Source: Nitrosomonadaceae bacterium
GTDB lineage: Bacteria > Pseudomonadota > Gammaproteobacteria > Burkholderiales > Nitrosomonadaceae
Direction: 5' to 3'
Length of the DNA: 64,000 nucleotides
NCBI GenBank assembly: GCA_919902515.1
Contig: CAKKRD010000014.1
Coordinates: 35,245 to 99,244 of the forward strand
Each line of letters begins with the position of its first letter. The first letter of the stretch is position 1. This document shows positions 43,636 through 52,498 of this stretch, piece by piece. Both the position numbers and the translations under genes were made by a program. Under the pieces are notes generated by a model. The model was not told where the DNA came from. It did no database searches and worked only from the letters and a program-made list of their open reading frames with translations.

Positions 43636-45444
43636 CTACCCTGGGTCATGCGCCAATTGCAGCCGTGTCTGTTCTTCCTGCTGTTGCAATTCCCACATAT
43701 GGGCATAGGTGCCATTCGCCGCCAGCAGCTCCCGATGACTGCCGCGTTCGATGATGCTGCCCTTGTCCATTACCAGTATTTGATCGGCATCGGCGATGGT
43801 GGAGAGACGGTGAGCAATGGTGAGTGTGGTGCGATTTGCAGCGATGCGCTTCAGTTCTGCCTGTATGGCTTTTTCCGATTTTGAATCCAGCGCCGAGGTG
43901 GCCTCGTCAAAAATGAGTATCTTTGGTTTTTTCAGGATCGCTCGGGCGATGGCAACGCGCTGCTTTTCCCCGCCGGAAAGTTTCAGTCCGCGTTCGCCCA
44001 CAGTGGTTTCATATTTGTCCGGCAGACTCTCGATAAAATCGTGGATGTGTGCCGATCTGGCGGCTTCAAATATTTCCTCGCAGCTTGCATCGGGGCGCCC
44101 GTAAGCGATGTTGTAATAAATGCTGTCGTTGAACAGCACCGTGTCCTGCGGAACGATGCCAATGGCTGCCCGTAGGCTTTTCTGGGTGACATCGCGGATA
44201 TCTTGATCGTTTATCAGAATACGGCCAGCGGACACATCATAAAAGCGGAACAGCAAGCGCGCCAGCGTGGATTTTCCCGACCCGCTATGCCCAACCACCG
44301 CCACATTGCAACCAGCGGGAATATCAAAGCTCACATCAAACAGAATCTGGCGATTTGGGTCGTAGCTGAAATTCACTTTTTCGAAGCGAATGGCTGCCTC
44401 TCCCGCAACGAGATCAGTGGTGCCCGGTTTATCCTTGATCTCCTCGTTTTCCGCCAGCAGGCTGAACATTTTTTCCATGTCCGCCAGTGAATGCTTGATT
44501 TCACGATAAACGAAGCCGAGGAAATGCAGCGGCATATACAGTTGCAGCATGAAGGCATTGACCAGCACCAGATCGCCCAGTGACATGGTGCCTTTGACCA
44601 CGCCGTCAGCCGCCAGCAGCATCAGCAGAGTCACACCGATTGCAATGATGGCGCTCTGGCCGGCGTTGAGTGCGGCGAGTGAGGTCTGGTTGCGCACTGC
44701 CGCAATCTCCCATTTCTGCATGTGCTCATCGTAGCGCCGCGCCTCCCATGCTTCATTGCCGAAATATTTTACCGTCTCATAGTTCAGCAGGCTGTCGATG
44801 GCGCGAGTATTGGCTTTCGAGTCCATATCGTTCATCGTGCGACGGAAGATCATGCGCCATTCGGTAATGAACAGGGTGAACACGATGTAGGCTACCAGTG
44901 TTACAAAAATGATCACCGAGAACCAGATGTCATATTTGGAAAGAAGAATGGCCGCCACCAGTCCGATTTCCAACAGTGTCGGCAGGATGTTGAACAGCAT
45001 GAAGTTGAGCAGGAAAGAAATGCCGCGCGTGCCTCGTTCGATGTCGCGCGACACGCCACCGGTCTGACGTTCCAGGTGGAAGCGCAGCGACAGCGCATGC
45101 AGATGACCGAATACCCTGATGGCCACCCGCCGGATCGCCCGCTGCGTAACCTTGGCAAATACTGCATCGCGCAATTCGCCGAACAGCGTGCTGCACAGAC
45201 GCAATGCCCCGTACCCCACCAGCAGTACTACCGGCAGCACCAGCATGGCCCGCGGCTGGTCGAGCGCATCGACGATTTCCTTCAGCACCAGCGGCACCGC
45301 GACGCTGGCAAGCTTGGCTATCACCAGCAGTATCAATGCCAATGCCACCCTGCCCTTGAACTCCCACAGGTAAGGCAGCAGGGTGCGGATGGTTTGCCAG
45401 TCATTGCGACTGGCTGTAGGTTTGTCCAAACGGGTGGGACGCAT
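43636..45444 (-). CDS. Atm1/HMT1-type ABC exporter (fused membrane and ATPase domains)
   Basis: Encodes 602 residues. A six-helix exporter domain (about 25-320) with LSLRFHLERQTGGVSRDIERG and LLNYETVKYFGNEAWE, both typical of the Atm1/HMT1 group, is followed by an ATPase with GHSGSGKST, LSGGEKQR and ILIFDEATSALD. Atm1-type bacterial exporters move glutathione-bound metals or glutathione polysulfide from the cytoplasm. The actual substrate is inferred from family. No operon partner. Confidence 0.88.
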   Translation of the reverse strand: MRPTRLDKPTASRNDWQTIRTLLPYLWEFKGRVALALILLVIAKLASVAVPLVLKEIVDALDQPRAMLVLPVVLLVGYGALRLCSTLFGELRDAVFAKVTQRAIRRVAIRVFGHLHALSLRFHLERQTGGVSRDIERGTRGISFLLNFMLFNILPTLLEIGLVAAILLSKYDIWFSVIIFVTLVAYIVFTLFITEWRMIFRRTMNDMDSKANTRAIDSLLNYETVKYFGNEAWEARRYDEHMQKWEIAAVRNQTSLAALNAGQSAIIAIGVTLLMLLAADGVVKGTMSLGDLVLVNAFMLQLYMPLHFLGFVYREIKHSLADMEKMFSLLAENEEIKDKPGTTDLVAGEAAIRFEKVNFSYDPNRQILFDVSFDIPAGCNVAVVGHSGSGKSTLARLLFRFYDVSAGRILINDQDIRDVTQKSLRAAIGIVPQDTVLFNDSIYYNIAYGRPDASCEEIFEAARSAHIHDFIESLPDKYETTVGERGLKLSGGEKQRVAIARAILKKPKILIFDEATSALDSKSEKAIQAELKRIAANRTTLTIAHRLSTIADADQILVMDKGSIIERGSHRELLAANGTYAHMWELQQQEEQTRLQLAHDPG

Positions 45445-45492
45445 CAGTTTATTTTCGCGAAAACGTTGGGTATGCCGGTTTCTTGCCTATCG

Positions 45493-45740
45493 CTATACAA
45501 TTTGCACAGCCAGCTTTCTGAAGGACCGGCAGGAAAGGAAATCACCCGCAACCTGACACGCTGCTCACCCGGGGTGCGATGCGCGATCTGTTTATTCCCA
45601 TTCGTACGATGCGATACGGGCCATTCTGAATGCAGAAGGGTTTGTGTTTCTGGATGGAGCGCGCAAGTGCTGGATTGACATTGCCTGGCGCAACTTTCGC
45701 TCCCAAGCGCGCACTTCCCTGGATCAGCCGCTAGAGCGCG
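45493..45740 (+). pseudogene. Broken copy of the RuBisCO-neighbourhood gene at 48759
   Basis: Bases 45493-45543 match 48718-48773, including the untranslated CTATACAATTTGCAC upstream block. The start codon ATG of the intact gene is AAG here (45535-45537). About 60 bases coding for YRDQEISHEPRFLPAATY are missing, and small indels shift the frame around 45556-45640. From about 45640 the match to FVFLDGERKCWIDIAWRNF resumes, then stops near 45740, where purK ends. The copy has the same orientation as the intact gene and lies 3.2 kb away, with purK, purE, psiE and cbbY between. It fills the 301-base gap between the exporter and purK. Confidence 0.85.
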
Positions 45741-45745
45741 GCACA

Positions 45746-46873
45746 CTATGCTAGCGACAGTTTGATTTCCAGCGCCAGCCGCAACGCAGCTTCAGTGGTT
45801 CCGGCGAGCACGGTATAGTGACCCATTTTTCGTCCGGGCCGGGCATCGAGCTTGCCGTATAAGTGCAGTTTGACATGCGGATGCCGCAACACCTCTTCCC
45901 ACTTCGGTTCTCCCCGCCGCCACAAATCGCCCAGCAAATTTACCATCACCGCCGCTCCCTGCATCGCGGTGGCACCCAGCGGCAGGCCACAGAGTACTCG
46001 CACTTGTTGTTCGAACTGGGAAGTGACGCACGCATCCAGCGTGTAATGACCACTGTTATGCGGGCGCGGTGCAATCTCGTTTACCAGCAGGCGGCCATCG
46101 GCCAGTACAAAAAATTCCACGCATAACACGCCGTGGTAGTCGAGCTTCTCGGCAACCCGGATCGCGGTGTCGCATGCATCCCGGACAATCGCCCGGGATA
46201 TTCTGGCGGGAACGATGCTGACATCAAGAATGCCGTGGCGATGACGGTTTTCCGCTGCTGGGAATGCAGCCACCTCACCATCAAATCCGCGCGCCACCAC
46301 GACCGAAACTTCGTTATCCAGCGGCAGCAACTGTTCCAGTACGCACGGCTCCCGCTTCATGTCGGCGAATGCCGCATCAAGCTCCGCCGCGTTGCTGATC
46401 CGCGCCTGACCCTTGCCGTCGTAACCGAGGCGACTTACTTTGAGAATGCCGGGAAACAGCTCCGGATGCGTTTGCGGCAGTACTTCACTGGAGTCCTGGA
46501 CCACTGCAAACGGTGTAACCGCAAAACCGTTGGCCACTAGAAACTGTTTCTCCAGAATGCGATCCTGGGTAATGGCCACGCTGCCCGCAGGGGGGCTGAC
46601 GACACAATGTTCAGCCAGAATTCTAAGCGACTCTGCCGGCACGTTTTCGAATTCGGTGGTAACACCAGCGCAGGTGGAGGCTAGCTCACGCAAAGCATCG
46701 CTATCAAGGTAATCGGCTCGCAAATGCCGGTCGGCCACGTTGCCTGCGGGGCTGTCGTTAGCCGGATCCAGCACAGTGACGCGGTAGCCCATGCTTTGCG
46801 CCGCCATGGCGAACATGCGCCCGAGCTGGCCGCCGCCCAGGAGGCCCAGCATCGCTCCTGGCATGATGCTCAT
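45746..46873 (-). CDS. purK: N5-carboxyaminoimidazole ribonucleotide synthase
   Basis: Encodes 375 residues. [18 protein letters not shown] starts the domain, and the ATP-grasp part has [16 protein letters not shown]-type [21 protein letters not shown] and [18 protein letters not shown]. It carboxylates aminoimidazole ribonucleotide using ATP and bicarbonate in purine synthesis. Its start overlaps the purE stop (ATGA), so the two are coupled. Confidence 0.95.
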   Translation of the reverse strand: MSIMPGAMLGLLGGGQLGRMFAMAAQSMGYRVTVLDPANDSPAGNVADRHLRADYLDSDALRELASTCAGVTTEFENVPAESLRILAEHCVVSPPAGSVAITQDRILEKQFLVANGFAVTPFAVVQDSSEVLPQTHPELFPGILKVSRLGYDGKGQARISNAAELDAAFADMKREPCVLEQLLPLDNEVSVVVARGFDGEVAAFPAAENRHRHGILDVSIVPARISRAIVRDACDTAIRVAEKLDYHGVLCVEFFVLADGRLLVNEIAPRPHNSGHYTLDACVTSQFEQQVRVLCGLPLGATAMQGAAVMVNLLGDLWRRGEPKWEEVLRHPHVKLHLYGKLDARPGRKMGHYTVLAGTTEAALRLALEIKLSLA

Positions 46874-47361
46874 AACTTTGGCAGTGTCATCGCCTTGACC
46901 TTTTCTGCCTGCATTTTGCGGAAGGCCTCAAGCTGCTCGGCCATCGTCGGATCGGAGAGCGCCAGCAGGGCAATAGCAAACAAACCGGCGTTTGCCGCCC
47001 CCGCCTCGCCGATGGCGAAAGTGGCGACGGGAATACCTTTGGGCATCTGCACGATGGAAAGAAGAGAATCGAGGCCTTGCAGCTGCTTGGAAGTAACCGG
47101 TACACCCAGCACCGGCAGGGTGGTTTTGGCGGCGATCATCCCGGGGAGGTGTGCCGCGCCACCGGCGCCAGCGATAATGCATTTGAGTCCGCGCTCGATT
47201 GCGGTATCCGCATACTCGAACATACGGTCCGGGGTGCGATGGGCGGAAACCACCTGAGCTTCATAAGGTACGCCAAAATCCTTCAATATACTCGCCGCAT
47301 GCTGCATTACCTCCCAGTCGCTGTTGCTGCCCATGATGATGCCGACTAACGGTGTTTTCAT
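46870..47361 (-). CDS. purE: N5-carboxyaminoimidazole ribonucleotide mutase
   Basis: Encodes 163 residues. [24 protein letters not shown] with the catalytic histidine and [12 protein letters not shown] are all present. It moves the carboxyl group made by PurK to give 4-carboxyaminoimidazole ribonucleotide. It lies 16 bases downstream of the psiE-like gene end on the same strand and overlaps purK. Confidence 0.96.
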   Translation of the reverse strand: MKTPLVGIIMGSNSDWEVMQHAASILKDFGVPYEAQVVSAHRTPDRMFEYADTAIERGLKCIIAGAGGAAHLPGMIAAKTTLPVLGVPVTSKQLQGLDSLLSIVQMPKGIPVATFAIGEAGAANAGLFAIALLALSDPTMAEQLEAFRKMQAEKVKAMTLPKL

Positions 47362-47377
47362 TTAACGCCTCGCTGGT

Positions 47378-47812
47378 TTAGTTGCGGAGACTGGTATCCT
47401 TGGAGGCTGATTTCTCCATATCCTCCAGGTAGGGATAGCGTACATGCCCATAACGTATGACTAGTACCGCCAGCGCAACAAGTACTATCGAAGCGGATAC
47501 GCCCAGTAGCCGGATATTGTCCATTTCCTTGATATCCACAATCACATAGCGCGCCATCGCCACCATTGCGATATAAAGGGGGAACCGTACAGGCAGCTTG
47601 CCGGACTCGAAATACAACCCCACCATGGTCAGGATTTCCAGGTAGAGAAACATCAGCAGCAAATCCGCCAGAGTAACTCTGGCGTTGTCGATCATCAGCA
47701 TAGTTTCCTGGTAACCGGCGAATATCGTGGCGAGAGCGATAACGACTAACCCCACGTCTTCAAAGAAGTGTAGTGTCTGACGGGAATAACGGGCGGCGCG
47801 TTGATTTGGCAT
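47378..47812 (-). CDS. PsiE-like membrane protein
   Basis: Encodes 144 residues from the ATG at 47812 (a TTG ten codons upstream is also open). Four hydrophobic segments alternate with LEILTMVGLYFESGKLPVRFPLYIAMVAMARYVIVD, the recognisable core of the phosphate-starvation-inducible PsiE family. Its function is unknown. It sits between cbbY and purE and may be cotranscribed with purE. Confidence 0.8.
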   Translation of the reverse strand: MPNQRAARYSRQTLHFFEDVGLVVIALATIFAGYQETMLMIDNARVTLADLLLMFLYLEILTMVGLYFESGKLPVRFPLYIAMVAMARYVIVDIKEMDNIRLLGVSASIVLVALAVLVIRYGHVRYPYLEDMEKSASKDTSLRN

Positions 47813-47920
47813 TTTATTGTCAGGAATTGTCAGAGTAAGCAACCACCTATAATACTACCTGTTCCAGATTACAACTCCATCACAAATGCAAATAGATACG
47901 ATAACTGGATAGATCAGCTC

Positions 47921-48682
47921 CTAGCCATTCAGCCTGGCCAGCATCCCCGCATCCACCCATCCCCTGCCATGCGCATTTCCCGCCAGCACGGCAAACGGTT
48001 GTGCCGGCTCACCCAGATCCGACAGCACCAGCGTAGCGCCGCTGAAGTCCTGCCCACGGGTGTAATCGCTGACTGTGATCACTGTGTCCAGGCCCGCTGC
48101 CAGCGCAGCTTTCAATCCGTTCTCGGAATCTTCCAGCGCGATGCAATGCTGCGCCGGCAGTCCAAGCTGTTCCAGCACCCACAGATAAATATCCGGCGCG
48201 GGCTTTTTGCCGGGGACGATATCACCCGCACCGATGACGTCAAACCAGTCCGGAGAATCCTCTCCCAAAGTGGACTTTAACAGCGCAATCACATTCTCTG
48301 GCGAGGTAGTGGTAGCAATGGCAATTTTTATGTTTGCTGCGCGCAACTCATGGATCAGGCGGGCAACGCCGGGACGCAGCGGAATTCCGCCGCGCTCAAG
48401 CAAGGCTACAAAATACCTGGTTTTGGCCTGGTGCAAAGCGGCGATCCAGTCATCCAGCCCGCTCCTGCTCAATTCGTCCGGGAGATATTTTTCCAGGTAA
48501 TGACGAATGCGCTCCTTGCCGCCGGTAATCGTCAGCAGCTCTCCATAAAGCTCGGCATCCCAGTCCCAGGCAAGACCAAACTCCGCAAATGCGGCATTGA
48601 AGGCAAGACGATGGCCGTCACGCTCGGTATCGGCCAGAGTGCCGTCAACGTCAAAGATCACCGTGCGTAGTGAATTGTCCAT
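47921..48682 (-). CDS. cbbY: CbbY-type haloacid dehalogenase superfamily phosphatase
   Basis: Encodes 253 residues. The HAD motifs are DVDGTLADTERDGHR (nucleophile and acid aspartates), IAIATTTSP, and GKKPAPDIYLWVLE with LEDSENGLKAALAAG. DGTLADTERDGHRLAFNAAF is characteristic of CbbY, which dephosphorylates xylulose-1,5-bisphosphate, a misfire product that blocks RuBisCO. Its place beside two RuBisCO clusters agrees with this. It is transcribed divergently from the unknown gene at 48759, with a 76-base shared upstream region. Confidence 0.85.
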   Translation of the reverse strand: MDNSLRTVIFDVDGTLADTERDGHRLAFNAAFAEFGLAWDWDAELYGELLTITGGKERIRHYLEKYLPDELSRSGLDDWIAALHQAKTRYFVALLERGGIPLRPGVARLIHELRAANIKIAIATTTSPENVIALLKSTLGEDSPDWFDVIGAGDIVPGKKPAPDIYLWVLEQLGLPAQHCIALEDSENGLKAALAAGLDTVITVSDYTRGQDFSGATLVLSDLGEPAQPFAVLAGNAHGRGWVDAGMLARLNG

Positions 48683-48758
48683 AAGAATTTGGGGTATACC
48701 TGTTTTTCACACATCACTATACAATTTGCACAATTAGCTTTTCGAAGGATCGGCAAGA

Positions 48759-49166
48759 ATGGAAATCACCTGCTATCGCGACCAGGAAATAAGCCATGAG
48801 CCCCGCTTTCTACCGGCTGCCACCTACAACCTGGCAATTACGCTGCTTGCCCGGAGTGAGACGCGCAACCTGTTTGTTCCCATTCGCGCGATGCAATACC
48901 TGGCCATCTTGGATGCAGAAGAGTTTGTATTCCTGGATGGAGAGCGCAAATGCTGGATTGACATCGCCTGGCGCAACTTTCGATCCTCAGCGCGCACTTC
49001 CCTTGAGCAACCGGTAGAGTACGACGTCGTTTATTACCGTCACGGCCAGGCGGCCATCATGACACGCCTGCAAACAGAGTTTCCGCGTGCGCTGCAGGCT
49101 TTGGCCAGCAAGGCGAAGCTCGATGGCCCGGCGCGGGTAATCAAGTTTCCTGCGCCTCGGGCTTAG
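48759..49166 (+). CDS. Conserved protein of unknown function in the RuBisCO region (paralogue of the 50928 gene)
   Basis: Encodes 135 residues without signal or membrane segment. About residues 17-116 align without a gap to the gene at 50928-51290, with 24 of 100 residues the same, concentrated in AxxYN, IL(D/N), AWRxFxxxARxxLxQPV and a following tyrosine. The only plus-strand gene between 48.7 and 54.6 kb, it is divergent from cbbY and convergent with the 100-residue gene at 49172. A broken duplicate lies at 45493. I do not recognise a family. Two relatives within 2.5 kb, one of them inside a cbb operon, argue for a function tied to carbon fixation, but the reaction or partner is unknown. 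Confidence 0.75.
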   Translation: MEITCYRDQEISHEPRFLPAATYNLAITLLARSETRNLFVPIRAMQYLAILDAEEFVFLDGERKCWIDIAWRNFRSSARTSLEQPVEYDVVYYRHGQAAIMTRLQTEFPRALQALASKAKLDGPARVIKFPAPRA

Positions 49167-49171
49167 GTTCC

Positions 49172-49474
49172 TTAGTCGTCTTCTCCCAGTTCCGCATCCC
49201 AGCCCTCACTCTTGGCGGAAACAACCGCCTGCGCATAGAGTTGTGCATGCCGCCGCTGCAGATCCTCCGGCAACCGGCTGGGCAGATGCGCATAGGGTTC
49301 CCAGGCGGCATACACCTGCTCATACAGGTTCTGCATTTGTGACCCATCCCATCCGGCGCATGTTTCTGACTCAGGCAGAATACCGAACACCCAGGCATCG
49401 CGCACCATGCGGCCGAGGTGTGTCAGCCCCCCATTTTCGTCTTGGTCGATTCCTGCATAATGTTGTTTCATCAT
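49172..49474 (-). CDS. Small conserved protein that followed a lost cbbO
   Basis: Encodes 100 residues, acidic and soluble, beginning MMKQHYAGIDQDENGG with LGRMVRDAWVFGILPE, NLYEQVYAAWEPYAHLPSRLP and the ending GWDAELGEDD. No family name can be given. Its ATG overlaps (ATGA) the stop of an 18-codon cbbO vestige, so this gene was once translationally coupled to a cbbO. This suggests a role beside CbbO/CbbQ in RuBisCO activation or assembly. It is now separated from the working cbbO at 55590 by the whole form IC cluster. Confidence 0.7.
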   Translation of the reverse strand: MMKQHYAGIDQDENGGLTHLGRMVRDAWVFGILPESETCAGWDGSQMQNLYEQVYAAWEPYAHLPSRLPEDLQRRHAQLYAQAVVSAKSEGWDAELGEDD

Positions 49475-49527
49475 CGCGTCAGCCCCGCATAAAGTACCGG
49501 CAACTTATCCGGCAATCGATTCACATG
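49471..49527 (-). pseudogene. Vestige of a second cbbO (last 18 codons)
   Basis: Read on the minus strand, this segment gives HVNRLPDKLPVLYAGLTR then TGA. The intact CbbO ends HVERLPEKLPLLYAGLTR, so 15 of 18 residues agree, while the DNA differs mostly at third codon positions. That pattern shows it once evolved as a working coding sequence rather than arising as a fresh copy. Nothing of the remaining ~750 codons is left upstream. Confidence 0.85.
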
Positions 49528-49630
49528 CACCCTCATTCATAAGTCCGAATCCAGAAAAAAGTCTGCTGGAAAGCTCTACCGGCGTGTAATTTTCCTCTGC
49601 TTGCAGGATGTCGTAGTGATAATGAGACAT
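49505..49630 (-). CDS. Possible 41-codon ORF at the rearrangement point
   Basis: Between the aldolase gene and the cbbO vestige the minus strand has ATG at 49630 and TAA at 49505, giving MSHYHYDILQAEENYTPVEL and so on, 41 residues. It reads through the start of the vestige in another frame. It may be the head of a gene cut off when the region was rearranged. No strong ribosome site is seen. Confidence 0.25.
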   Translation of the reverse strand: MSHYHYDILQAEENYTPVELSSRLFSGFGLMNEGACESIAG

Positions 49631-49643
49631 GGGAACCGCCCAA

Positions 49644-50900
49644 TTATAAGGAATTCTCCCCATTGTAGATTATACGAGATGAAATGGTGCTAGCTGATCC
49701 AGCCATATCTGGTATCGCTGCGGGTTGGTCTGCAACAAAACTGATGCTGATTTTATCATGTGTGATCGGCTGAAAGCATTGGTTGGTAAAAGCGCGATAC
49801 TCAGGATGGGTGTGATAGCTCTCAATGACGTTGGCGTGCGCAAGCTGTACCAGCCAGCAGAAGCGGTATCGCGCTGGTTCGGCAATCGCCCAGCCAGCGA
49901 AAACGCGGCGTACACCGGGGATAGCACTTAAAGACGCGCGTCCTTGCGCTATCATGGCTTCCACCTGTTGCGTACTCACGTCTTCAGCGTTATAGATGAT
50001 GACATGCTCTACTGGTTGCCAAGGCCGGCACTGAATCAGAACCTCTGCCGCGCGTCCTGCCGACCCCCACAGGTGCATACAGAGTTTAATTTGCTCGCGC
50101 AGGCTATCTCTGACACCGCGCATCGTTTCGATATAGCCTTTGCCAGTGTCGGGCTGCAGATTGGAGCGAATTGTCCTGGCAGCGATATCGGATAATTCGG
50201 TGTAGCAGTTAATTTTAGCGATACCATTTAGAATCAATTTATGGTATTGCTCTTCGGTCAGTCCGCTACCGCCGTGCAGCACAAGCGGGATACCCAGCAT
50301 GTCATTGATGCGTTTCAAGCGCCCAAAATCCAGTTTAGTGCGACCCCGCTGGCGGCCATGCACCGTACCGATGGAGACCGCCAGACAGTCCACGCCCGTA
50401 CGCTCGGCATATGCTTTGGCCTCTTCTGCCGCAGTGTAAACACCCTCGCCGGGGTATTTGGCTGCGTTTTCACCCTCCCCACCGCCCACATACCCCAGCT
50501 CACCCTCTACGGCTGCGCCGCAGGCATGAGCCATATCTGCCACATGCCGGGTTTGAGCGATATTGACAGGAAATGACTCAAGCGAAGCATCCATCATCAC
50601 GCTATTGCAACCGAGATTAATTGCGCGCACGGCGGAGGCATGACTTGTCCCATGATCGGAATGGATGGCGATCGGTACCGAGGCGTTGCGTGCGGCATGT
50701 TCAACTGCCGGCATGATGAGTCCGAAGTCAAAATGCTCAAAGTGTGATTCAACAAGATTGAGAATGACGGGCGAACGACAGTGTTCTGCTGCCGTAACAA
50801 TCGCCTCCAAAAAATCAAGATTTACCAAGCCGAATCCACCTACCGCATAGTTATTATGGTAGGCATGATTCAGCATATCCCGCATATCCACGAGTGGCAT
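49644..50900 (-). CDS. Class II fructose/sedoheptulose bisphosphate aldolase fused to a Dabb-like domain
   Basis: Encodes 418 residues. Residues 1-285 are a class II aldolase: D82-H83 in HSDHGTSH (catalytic acid and zinc), GELGYVGG (133-140), H181 in GTVHG and H209 in VLHGGSGL (zinc). The remaining part (about 297-395: VEHVIIYNAEDVSTQQVEAMI, then YHTHPEYRAF and ISISFVA) resembles a stress-responsive Dabb ferredoxin-like domain, absent from normal aldolases. In the Calvin cycle the enzyme makes fructose-1,6- and sedoheptulose-1,7-bisphosphate. It closes the form IC cbb operon, 27 bases after the unknown gene. The fused domain may mediate dimerisation or ligand sensing. Confidence 0.85.
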   Translation of the reverse strand: MPLVDMRDMLNHAYHNNYAVGGFGLVNLDFLEAIVTAAEHCRSPVILNLVESHFEHFDFGLIMPAVEHAARNASVPIAIHSDHGTSHASAVRAINLGCNSVMMDASLESFPVNIAQTRHVADMAHACGAAVEGELGYVGGGEGENAAKYPGEGVYTAAEEAKAYAERTGVDCLAVSIGTVHGRQRGRTKLDFGRLKRINDMLGIPLVLHGGSGLTEEQYHKLILNGIAKINCYTELSDIAARTIRSNLQPDTGKGYIETMRGVRDSLREQIKLCMHLWGSAGRAAEVLIQCRPWQPVEHVIIYNAEDVSTQQVEAMIAQGRASLSAIPGVRRVFAGWAIAEPARYRFCWLVQLAHANVIESYHTHPEYRAFTNQCFQPITHDKISISFVADQPAAIPDMAGSASTISSRIIYNGENSL

Positions 50901-50927
50901 GTTTTTCCCTATATCCTTTGCTGTGCT

Positions 50928-51290
50928 TTACACTTTTTCACACCCATGAATCAAGATCTGGTTGAGCGCTTGATGCAGGTCATCCAGTGCTGAGCCCATG
51001 ATGAGACCAGCGCAGTTATGATAAAGCCATAATTCACATGTGACGGGCTGATACAGATTATTGCGCGCGTGAATTTGAAATTCGCGCCATGCCATTACCG
51101 GTTGGTCATCGGCAAAACTGTCAACACATAACCAGATGGCGCTGTTAAGGATTACTACCAAACCGCGATGCAGCGGCAGTGGTACACGCAAGGGGCTGCC
51201 TAGTCGCAACAAGGCGAGGCGTCCCCGGTTATAACAGGCCGCTTCAATCTTCTTGGGAAAAATGCGCAAGGGGAGAGTCAACGTATCCAT
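50928..51290 (-). CDS. Unknown protein in the form IC cbb operon (paralogue of the 48759 gene)
   Basis: Encodes 120 residues from the ATG at 51290; a longer frame to 51356 would overlap cbbX and lacks similarity to the paralogue. It is soluble. The body aligns gaplessly with the 48759 protein over 100 residues (24 identical), sharing AxCYN-type, AWREFQIHAR and LYQPV motifs. It lies 28 bases after cbbX and 27 bases before the aldolase, so it is inside the operon. No domain is recognised. A role in RuBisCO assembly, activation or Calvin cycle control is an inference from position. Confidence 0.75.
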   Translation of the reverse strand: MDTLTLPLRIFPKKIEAACYNRGRLALLRLGSPLRVPLPLHRGLVVILNSAIWLCVDSFADDQPVMAWREFQIHARNNLYQPVTCELWLYHNCAGLIMGSALDDLHQALNQILIHGCEKV

Positions 51291-51318
51291 ACCAGTTACA
51301 GCGCCATCGTTCACCTGT

Positions 51319-52290
51319 CTATTTTTTTGTTTCCGTATCGGTATTGGATTCACCATCGAGCTTGCCTTCGAGGAACACGCGGCTGGCTAGAATATCTTCC
51401 GCTTCAAGCGTCATGAGATCAATTTTGGCCAATGATTTCTTCGCTCCCTCAAACAAGCGATTGGCTTGGCGCAGCCGCGCCCGGTCAAGGGCGTTGCGAA
51501 TAGAGCGCGCGTTGGCGAAATGCTCCAGCTTCATGCGTAACCGGATATAGTCGTCGAATGCTTTTTCGCCCTCGGGACTGAAGCGGTAATTCTGCGCCGC
51601 CAGCATCAGTTTGGCGATTGCAAGCAATTCATCGGCGCTATAGTCGGGAAAGTCGATGTGGTGCGCGATACGCGAACGCATGCCAGGATTGCTATGGAAG
51701 AACTTTTCCATCCTGTCTTTATAGCCGGCCAGGATCACGACTAGGTCATCGCGGTTATTCTCCATCGTTTGCAGCAGGATTTCTATGGATTCAGCGCCAT
51801 AATCGCGTTCATTCTCGGGTTTATAGAGGTAATAGGCCTCATCGATAAACAGCACTCCCCCCATCGCTTTCTTCAGTACTTCTTTGGTCTTGGGGGCGGT
51901 ATGGCCAATATATTGACCCACCAGATCGTCGCGGGTGACGGAAACAAGGTGTCCTTCACGGACATAACCCAAGCGGTGTAAGATTTCGGCCATGCGTAGC
52001 GCTACAGTAGTCTTGCCGGTACCAGGGTTGCCGGTAAAACACATGTGTAGACTAGGTGCCCCGGCGGTCAGGCCCAATTTCTTGCGCACGCGGTCGACGA
52101 GCAATAGCGCCGCCGTCTCGCGGATGCGGGTTTTTACGGGTTTCAAGCCGATCAATTCACGATCAAGCTTATCCAGCACTTCCTTGATGTTGGAAGCGCG
52201 GAATTCTGCATCCAGATCAACCGGACTGCTATCGGAAGGGGTAAGTTCTTTCGTATGTTTTTTCACGTTTGATCCATACAATAAAGCCAT
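51319..52290 (-). CDS. cbbX: RuBisCO activase CbbX (red-type)
   Basis: Encodes 323 residues from the ATG at 52290. It is an AAA+ protein with Walker [10 protein letters not shown], Walker [10 protein letters not shown], the pore-region [13 protein letters not shown] and [15 protein letters not shown]. CbbX rings pull on the C-terminal tail of red-type large subunits to release inhibitory sugar phosphates. It follows the form IC cbbLS genes, the subunits it serves, beyond a stem-loop at 52461-52490. Confidence 0.95.
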   Translation of the reverse strand: MALLYGSNVKKHTKELTPSDSSPVDLDAEFRASNIKEVLDKLDRELIGLKPVKTRIRETAALLLVDRVRKKLGLTAGAPSLHMCFTGNPGTGKTTVALRMAEILHRLGYVREGHLVSVTRDDLVGQYIGHTAPKTKEVLKKAMGGVLFIDEAYYLYKPENERDYGAESIEILLQTMENNRDDLVVILAGYKDRMEKFFHSNPGMRSRIAHHIDFPDYSADELLAIAKLMLAAQNYRFSPEGEKAFDDYIRLRMKLEHFANARSIRNALDRARLRQANRLFEGAKKSLAKIDLMTLEAEDILASRVFLEGKLDGESNTDTETKK

Positions 52291-52460
52291 GCAAACTTCA
52301 TTCGGGAAATCTATCAACCAAAATGACAGTTGTCTTGTGCTGGAAATCGGTTTTATGCAACAACAATACGGCAAATTCTTCGCCAGCAACAAAGAGCAGA
52401 AGGGGAGACGATAGAAGTCAATTTCTGTAACTCGTCAGTCTTCCTCCCACCCCAATCATT

Positions 52461-52490
52461 TCCCTTCCCCTTCAAGAAAAGGGGAAGGGA
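52461..52490 (-). terminator. Perfect 12-bp stem-loop between form IC cbbS and cbbX
   Basis: TCCCTTCCCCTT (52461-52472) pairs fully with AAGGGGAAGGGA (52479-52490) around a 6-base loop. It lies nine bases after the cbbS stop. It probably acts as a partial terminator or mRNA stabiliser, giving more RuBisCO than activase. Confidence 0.7.
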
Positions 52491-52498
52491 GTCCTTCG

